A program made the translations under genes and the position numbers. A stretch of DNA of 8,667 nucleotides from Nocardioides sp. (lineage in GTDB: Bacteria > Actinomycetota > Actinomycetes > Propionibacteriales > Nocardioidaceae). Under the pieces are notes generated by a model. That model had not been told where the DNA came from. It searched no databases and saw only the letters and a list, made by a program, of their open reading frames with translations. This document shows, one piece after another, positions 6,038 through 8,667 of this stretch. Every line of letters starts with the position of its first letter. The first letter of the stretch is position 1. The stretch spans positions 12,751 through 21,417 of the forward strand of contig DOWL01000037.1 of assembly GCA_003519585.1 (NCBI GenBank), read 5' to 3'.

Positions 6038-7362
6038 GCGAGGACCTCCGCGCGCGCCCGCCCGGCGGGGAGTTCGCGGGTGCGCAGGTCGTGCTCGTAG
6101 ACGAAGTAGTCGACCTGCTGGGTGTGCCGGGGACGGTCGGTGACGTGACCGAGGTAGAGCTGCTCGTCGGCCATGATCACCCGCTCCATCTCGTCGGCGC
6201 CGGGGAGTGCGTAGGCGCCCACGGCGTACGCCGCCAGCAGTCGCGCCTGGGCCTCGACGAACGGGAAGAGCGTGGGCACCGCCTGCGCGAAGCCCATGAA
6301 CACCACGTCGGTGAGGCCCGGCTTGAACATCCGCTTGAACAGCCGGATCACGTTGCCAGGTGCGGAGATCAACGACTCGTCGAAGAACGGGAAGGTGATG
6401 TTGTAGCCGGTCGCGAAGGCGATCACGTCGAAGTCCGACGACGTCCCGTCGACGAAGTGGACTGTGGCTCCGTCCATCCGGTCGATGTCCGGCTTGGGGA
6501 TCACGTCGCCCGAGCCGAGCCGCAGCGGCAGCTCGACCGACTGCGTCGGGTGGGCCTCGAAGAACTTGTGGTTGGGCTTGGGCAGGCCGTACAGCTCCGG
6601 GTTGGAGCCGGTCATGAACTGCATCTTCTGGATCAGCTTGCGCTGCCACGCGAGCGGCACGTACGGCGAGGTGGCGAAGTACCTGTCGGCGGGCAGGCCG
6701 TACATGTACTTCGGCACGATCCACGCACTGGAGCGGGTCGAGAGCGTGACGTGGTTCTGAAGGGCCTTGCCGGACAGTTCGGCGATGTCAGCGGCGCTGT
6801 TGCCGAGGCCGACCACGAGGATCCGCTGCCCGGTGAGGTCGAGCGGGTCGGTGGGATCGATGTAGTGGTGGGAATGGAAGGTCCGGCCGGTGAACTCGCC
6901 CGGGAACTCCGGGCTGCGCGGATCCCAATGGTGACCGTTGGCCACGACCAGCAGGTCGACCTCGCGGGTCTCGCCGCTCTGGAGCGTCAGCTCCCAGCCA
7001 CCATCGGGCCGGCGGGCCGCGTGCTCGACGCCGTTGCGGAACTCGATGCGGTCCAGCAGACCGAACGCGTCGGCGTACGCGTCGAGGTAGGCCTTGACCT
7101 GGGTGTGGTGGGGGAAGTCGGGATAGTTCGACGGCATCGGGAAGTCCTTGAACGACAGCCGGTGCTTGCTGGTGTCGATGTGCAGCGAGCGGTACGCCGA
7201 GCTGTGGCCGTTCGGGTTGCCGAAGGCCCAGTTGCCGCCGATCCGGTCGGAGGTCTCGAAGCAGGTGTAGGGAACGCCGTAGTCGCCCAGCATCTTGCCG
7301 GCGGTGAGCCCGCTGATCCCGGCTCCGATGACCGCGGTCGTGGGACGGCTCGCCGCTGGCAC
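6034..7362 (-). CDS. Flavin-containing monooxygenase (class B, FMO-like)
   Basis: A 442-residue FAD- and NADPH-dependent oxygenase. The FAD dinucleotide fold 'GAGISG' is at 13-18, followed by 'GGNW' (42-45). The FMO signature F-x-G-x-x-x-H-x-x-x-Y is at 157-167 (FTGRTFHSHHY). It ends in Tyr-Ile, not the Trp-Pro of Baeyer-Villiger monooxygenases, so N- or S-oxygenation is the more likely chemistry, although some FMOs also perform Baeyer-Villiger reactions. The NADPH site 'GLGNSA' is at 185-190 and the C-terminal 'FATGY' at 316-320. Length is normal. GTG at 7362 is the first start after an in-frame TAG seven codons upstream. It has no Shine-Dalgarno sequence but sits at the predicted transcription start. 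It is the first gene of the operon with the TetR gene and the hydrolase remnant. Confidence 0.93.
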   Translation of the reverse strand: MPAASRPTTAVIGAGISGLTAGKMLGDYGVPYTCFETSDRIGGNWAFGNPNGHSSAYRSLHIDTSKHRLSFKDFPMPSNYPDFPHHTQVKAYLDAYADAFGLLDRIEFRNGVEHAARRPDGGWELTLQSGETREVDLLVVANGHHWDPRSPEFPGEFTGRTFHSHHYIDPTDPLDLTGQRILVVGLGNSAADIAELSGKALQNHVTLSTRSSAWIVPKYMYGLPADRYFATSPYVPLAWQRKLIQKMQFMTGSNPELYGLPKPNHKFFEAHPTQSVELPLRLGSGDVIPKPDIDRMDGATVHFVDGTSSDFDVIAFATGYNITFPFFDESLISAPGNVIRLFKRMFKPGLTDVVFMGFAQAVPTLFPFVEAQARLLAAYAVGAYALPGADEMERVIMADEQLYLGHVTDRPRHTQQVDYFVYEHDLRTRELPAGRARAEVLA

Positions 7363-7398
7363 CTCGTGACCGTAGAGGTGCTAATTGACACGCGTCAA
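7362..7398 (-). promoter_or_regulatory. Leaderless promoter of the FMO operon
   Basis: On the minus strand, TTGACG (7398-7393) and TACGGT (7374-7369) are separated by 18 bp. Counting from the last T of the -10 box as -7 places +1 at 7362, the G of the GTG start codon, so the transcript should have no 5' leader. This agrees with the lack of a Shine-Dalgarno sequence. The -35 box overlaps the stop codon of the upstream SGNH gene. Confidence 0.65.
7385..7398. promoter_or_regulatory. Candidate TetR operator over the -35 box
   Basis: TTGACACGCGTCAA is a 14-bp palindrome with a single mismatched pair (positions 6/9). Arms TTGAC/GTCAA have the form common in TetR-family operators, and the site covers the -35 box of the FMO promoter, where binding would block RNA polymerase. 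The TetR-like repressor encoded in the same operon is the natural candidate to bind it. Binding itself is inference. Confidence 0.6.
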
Positions 7399-8108
7399 GT
7401 AGTGGCGCGGTTGACCTGCCGCCACTTCGAGAGCACCAGGTCGATGTAGGTGCGCACCCCCGGACCGCGCCGGTCGCCGTACGGTCCGCCGGTCTCATGG
7501 GTGCCGTCCTCGAGCAGCGAGGAGAGGCCGGTCACCGGGTCGAGCGTCGGGTCGGCGAGGACGGTGCCGCGCCAGTCGATGATGTAGGTGTTGGGGCGGG
7601 TCTTGGCGAGGTTGCGCGAGTAGCTGTTGTACTCCTGCAGCACCGCGTCCTTGTCGGCCTGGAACTCCCCCGCCCGGACCACCATGACCAGGAAGACGTT
7701 GGTGCGGGCCGGCAGCTTCGCGATCGCGCGGCGCAACCGGGCCTCGCTCCAGTCGGGGTGGTGGCAGCGGTTGGTGCCCAACGCCATGATGAAGTTGGCG
7801 GGCACGGGGTTGTGGCGCAGGTAGCGATCGATGTGCGAGGCGAGCGTGCGGATCGAGCGGCCGCGTTGGAAGTCGAGGTACCAGTCGGGGCGGAGCCGCT
7901 GCAGCTCCGGTGCGATGCGGTAGGTCGTCGAGTCGCCGATCATGAACGTCCCGTTGACCTCGCGCGCCTGGGTCGCTGCGGCCGGCTTCTGCTGGGTCGT
8001 GCGCTGGGTCGTGTGCTGCGGCGAGTGCTGGGGCGTCGAATGCGCGGGCCCCACCACCGCAAGCGAGGTGAGCGCGGCCGTCGCCGCCACCGCTAGCAGC
8101 TTCTTCAT
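7395..8108 (-). CDS. Secreted SGNH/GDSL-hydrolase-like protein
   Basis: A 237-residue probable exported protein. The start is ATG at 8108, with GGAGG five nt upstream; a longer in-frame ATG at 8144 lacks this and would bury the signal peptide. Residues 1-24 form a signal peptide (Lys-Lys, hydrophobic core, likely cleavage near 'PAHS'), followed by a Gln/Thr-rich linker with repeated 'QHS/QHT/QRT' triplets (28-40). SGNH-type blocks follow: 'FMIGDST' with the nucleophile candidate Ser60, 'ALGTNRC' (109-115) in the position of the Gly/Asn oxyanion blocks, and 'EDGTHET' with Asp201 and His204 as the D-x-x-H catalytic pair. The fold resembles stand-alone or acyltransferase-linked SGNH domains that act on cell-surface acyl or acetyl esters; the substrate is unknown. 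Its stop codon overlaps the FMO operator, but the genes are probably separate units. Confidence 0.8.
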   Translation of the reverse strand: MKKLLAVAATAALTSLAVVGPAHSTPQHSPQHTTQRTTQQKPAAATQAREVNGTFMIGDSTTYRIAPELQRLRPDWYLDFQRGRSIRTLASHIDRYLRHNPVPANFIMALGTNRCHHPDWSEARLRRAIAKLPARTNVFLVMVVRAGEFQADKDAVLQEYNSYSRNLAKTRPNTYIIDWRGTVLADPTLDPVTGLSSLLEDGTHETGGPYGDRRGPGVRTYIDLVLSKWRQVNRATT

Positions 8109-8205
8109 CGATCCTCCGAGTCGCGTGGGCGGAGACATTTTCACCGCACCGGGCCCAAATCACGAATGCCCGCGCCGCACTGGCCACAGAAGTACGGCGG
8201 GCAGG

Positions 8206-8295
8206 TTGACCGGGGAGGTCCTCGACCTCAACGGCGGCGCCCATCTGCAGCGCTACCCGGACCTGCTCGGCCACGTGACCCGCGCGTTCGGATGA
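8206..8295 (+). pseudogene. C-terminal remnant of a short-chain dehydrogenase/reductase
   Basis: The plus-strand frame ending in TGA at 8293-8295 reads 'RLTGEVLDLNGGAHL' then 'QRYPDLLGHVTRAFG'. This is the pattern of the last ~30 residues of many SDR enzymes ('TGevl-x-v/l-x-GGah' followed by a short tail). Upstream in the same frame there is no SDR sequence: no TGxxxGxG cofactor motif and no YxxxK, and the SGNH gene's promoter region lies within about 100 bp. I read it as the 3' stump left by a deletion or rearrangement. No credible start codon or ribosome binding site exists. A chance resemblance is possible because the stretch is short. Confidence 0.5.
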
Positions 8296-8313
8296 CGCCG
8301 ATCACCTGAGCCG

Positions 8314-8331
8314 GTCCCGATCCAGAGGGAC
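8314..8331. terminator. Weak hairpin between convergent ends
   Basis: GTCCC (8314-8318) and GGGAC (8327-8331) form a 5-bp stem with an 8-nt loop, between the SDR remnant (plus) and the small ORF (minus). There is no T-tract. It could weakly terminate the small ORF's transcript, but a stem this short is expected by chance at this GC content. Confidence 0.2.
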
Positions 8332-8338
8332 GGCGACC

Positions 8339-8503
8339 CTACTTGCCTTGCGCGAGCCGCGCACGCCGGCGGCGTCGCTGGAGCACAGGGGCCTCCTCGC
8401 GGACTGCCCGGGCCGCGTCGGCCCAGATGTCGTGGACGGCGGCAGGAGACGCGAGATCCTTCACCTCGCGGACCCGTGGGTTGCTGAGTGCGACCTTGAC
8501 CAT
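8339..8503 (-). CDS. Small hypothetical protein, 54 residues
   Basis: Not recognised. ATG at 8503 is preceded by GGAGG with an 8-nt gap (sequence GGAGGTATGCGCG before the ATG), a good ribosome binding site. The product starts MVKVALSNPRVREVKDLASP, continues with an amphipathic helix-like stretch (AAVHDIWADAARAVREEAP), and ends in a very basic tail with five consecutive arginines (QRRRRRARLAQGK). The basic tail and small size would suit a nucleic-acid-binding or antitoxin-like protein, but no ribbon-helix-helix or other fold can be assigned and no toxin gene lies next to it. Third-position GC is high, as expected for real coding sequence here. An inverted repeat lies about 35 bp upstream. Confidence 0.5.
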   Translation of the reverse strand: MVKVALSNPRVREVKDLASPAAVHDIWADAARAVREEAPVLQRRRRRARLAQGK

Positions 8504-8538
8504 CGCGCATACCTCCGTCTTTCTGGGTCGTCATCGTC

Positions 8539-8558
8539 ATGCTAGCCACATGCTGGCA
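8539..8558 (-). promoter_or_regulatory. Inverted repeat and possible -10 box upstream of the 54-residue ORF
   Basis: TGCTAGC (8540-8546) and GCTGGCA (8552-8558) form a 7-bp inverted repeat with one mismatch and a 5-nt spacer. On the minus strand TAGCAT (8544-8539) fits TAnnnT and would place +1 about 35 nt before the ATG, so the repeat would overlap the promoter. No convincing -35 box is seen. Confidence 0.3.
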
Positions 8559-8578
8559 CTGGCCGCCGACGCTCGACG

Positions 8579-8667
8579 TCACCGCGGGTCGGCGATGGCG
8601 AAGGCGATCGCAAGCAGATCGCTCACGAGGCACACGAGCTGCAGGTCGGTGTCGACCAGGTCATGGG
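8579..8667 (-). CDS. 3' end of a possible minus-strand gene entering from the right edge
   Basis: The minus-strand frame ending in TGA at 8581-8579 reads HDLVDTDLQLVCLVSDLL then AIAFAIADPR before the stop. Of 28 codons, about 25 end in G or C, and the sequence reads as an amphipathic or hydrophobic helix, so it looks coding. It is too short to identify. It ends about 75 bp before the 54-residue ORF on the same strand. Confidence 0.35.
   Translation of the reverse strand, partial: HDLVDTDLQLVCLVSDLLAIAFAIADPR

Noticed and set aside
6034..7362. Assignment of the monooxygenase as EthA or another Baeyer-Villiger enzyme
   Set aside because: The FxGxxxHxxx motif is followed by Tyr-Ile, not Trp-Pro, and the length and C-terminus fit FMO-type enzymes better. 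The EthR-like neighbour alone is not enough.
6091..7449. Open frame of 452 codons on the plus strand opposite the FMO gene
   Set aside because: Antisense to an intact FMO with all cofactor motifs; low-complexity Val/Gly/Glu/Arg composition and no domain.
8339..8667. Type II toxin-antitoxin pair at the right end
   Set aside because: The 54-residue ORF has no recognisable antitoxin fold. No toxin-like ORF lies downstream, and the upstream partial frame is too short to judge.
1..8667. Mobile element, prophage, CRISPR or RNA gene
   Set aside because: No transposase or integrase sequence, terminal inverted repeats, regularly spaced repeats, tRNA-like cloverleaf or rRNA stretch was seen by eye on either strand.

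Overview
The window is very GC-rich, with strong G/C preference at third codon positions, many GTG starts, tightly packed same-strand genes and promoters that appear leaderless. Together these suggest a high-GC actinobacterium; the family Nocardioidaceae is a reasonable guess from overall protein style, but that is inference. I see no rRNA, tRNA, CRISPR array, insertion sequence or prophage. The content is an accessory oxidative-metabolism and export neighbourhood.

Left end (1-1432): an AraC-family regulator with an N-terminal cupin domain (minus strand, cut by the window edge) is divergent from a small four-helix membrane protein of the DUF1772/anthrone-oxygenase-like family. The short gap between them carries two separate inverted repeats. 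The DUF1772 gene converges on the next operon across a 14-bp tandem duplication.

Middle (1454-4887, all minus): a three-gene operon read right to left, cytochrome P450, then a YdcF-family (DUF218) protein, then an EntS-like MFS exporter. The P450 stop and the YdcF start overlap. The only start codon that fits the YdcF N-terminus is a rare CTG. A sensible but unproven reading is that the P450 oxidises a hydrophobic substrate and the exporter removes a product or toxic compound.

Right-middle (4931-7398, all minus): a second operon of flavin-containing monooxygenase, then an EthR-like TetR repressor, then an alpha/beta hydrolase. The three are joined by 4-nt GTGA overlaps and end in a 16-bp perfect hairpin. 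The hydrolase is broken twice: a TAG at codon 9 and a large in-frame internal deletion that removes the middle of the fold. The operon promoter can be read directly (TTGACG, 18 bp, TACGGT). Its predicted transcription start is the G of the GTG start codon, and a near-perfect 14-bp palindrome over the -35 box is the obvious candidate operator for the encoded repressor.

Right end (7395-8667): a secreted SGNH/GDSL-hydrolase-like protein (minus) with a signal peptide; the last ~30 codons of what looks like a short-chain dehydrogenase (plus), a remnant; an unrecognised 54-residue ORF with a good ribosome binding site and an upstream inverted repeat (minus); and the 3' end of a possible further minus-strand gene at the edge.

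I did not find a clearly new defence or mobile system. The most informative items are the decayed hydrolase inside an otherwise intact repressor-controlled oxidation operon, the leaderless promoter with its operator, and the CTG start of the YdcF gene.
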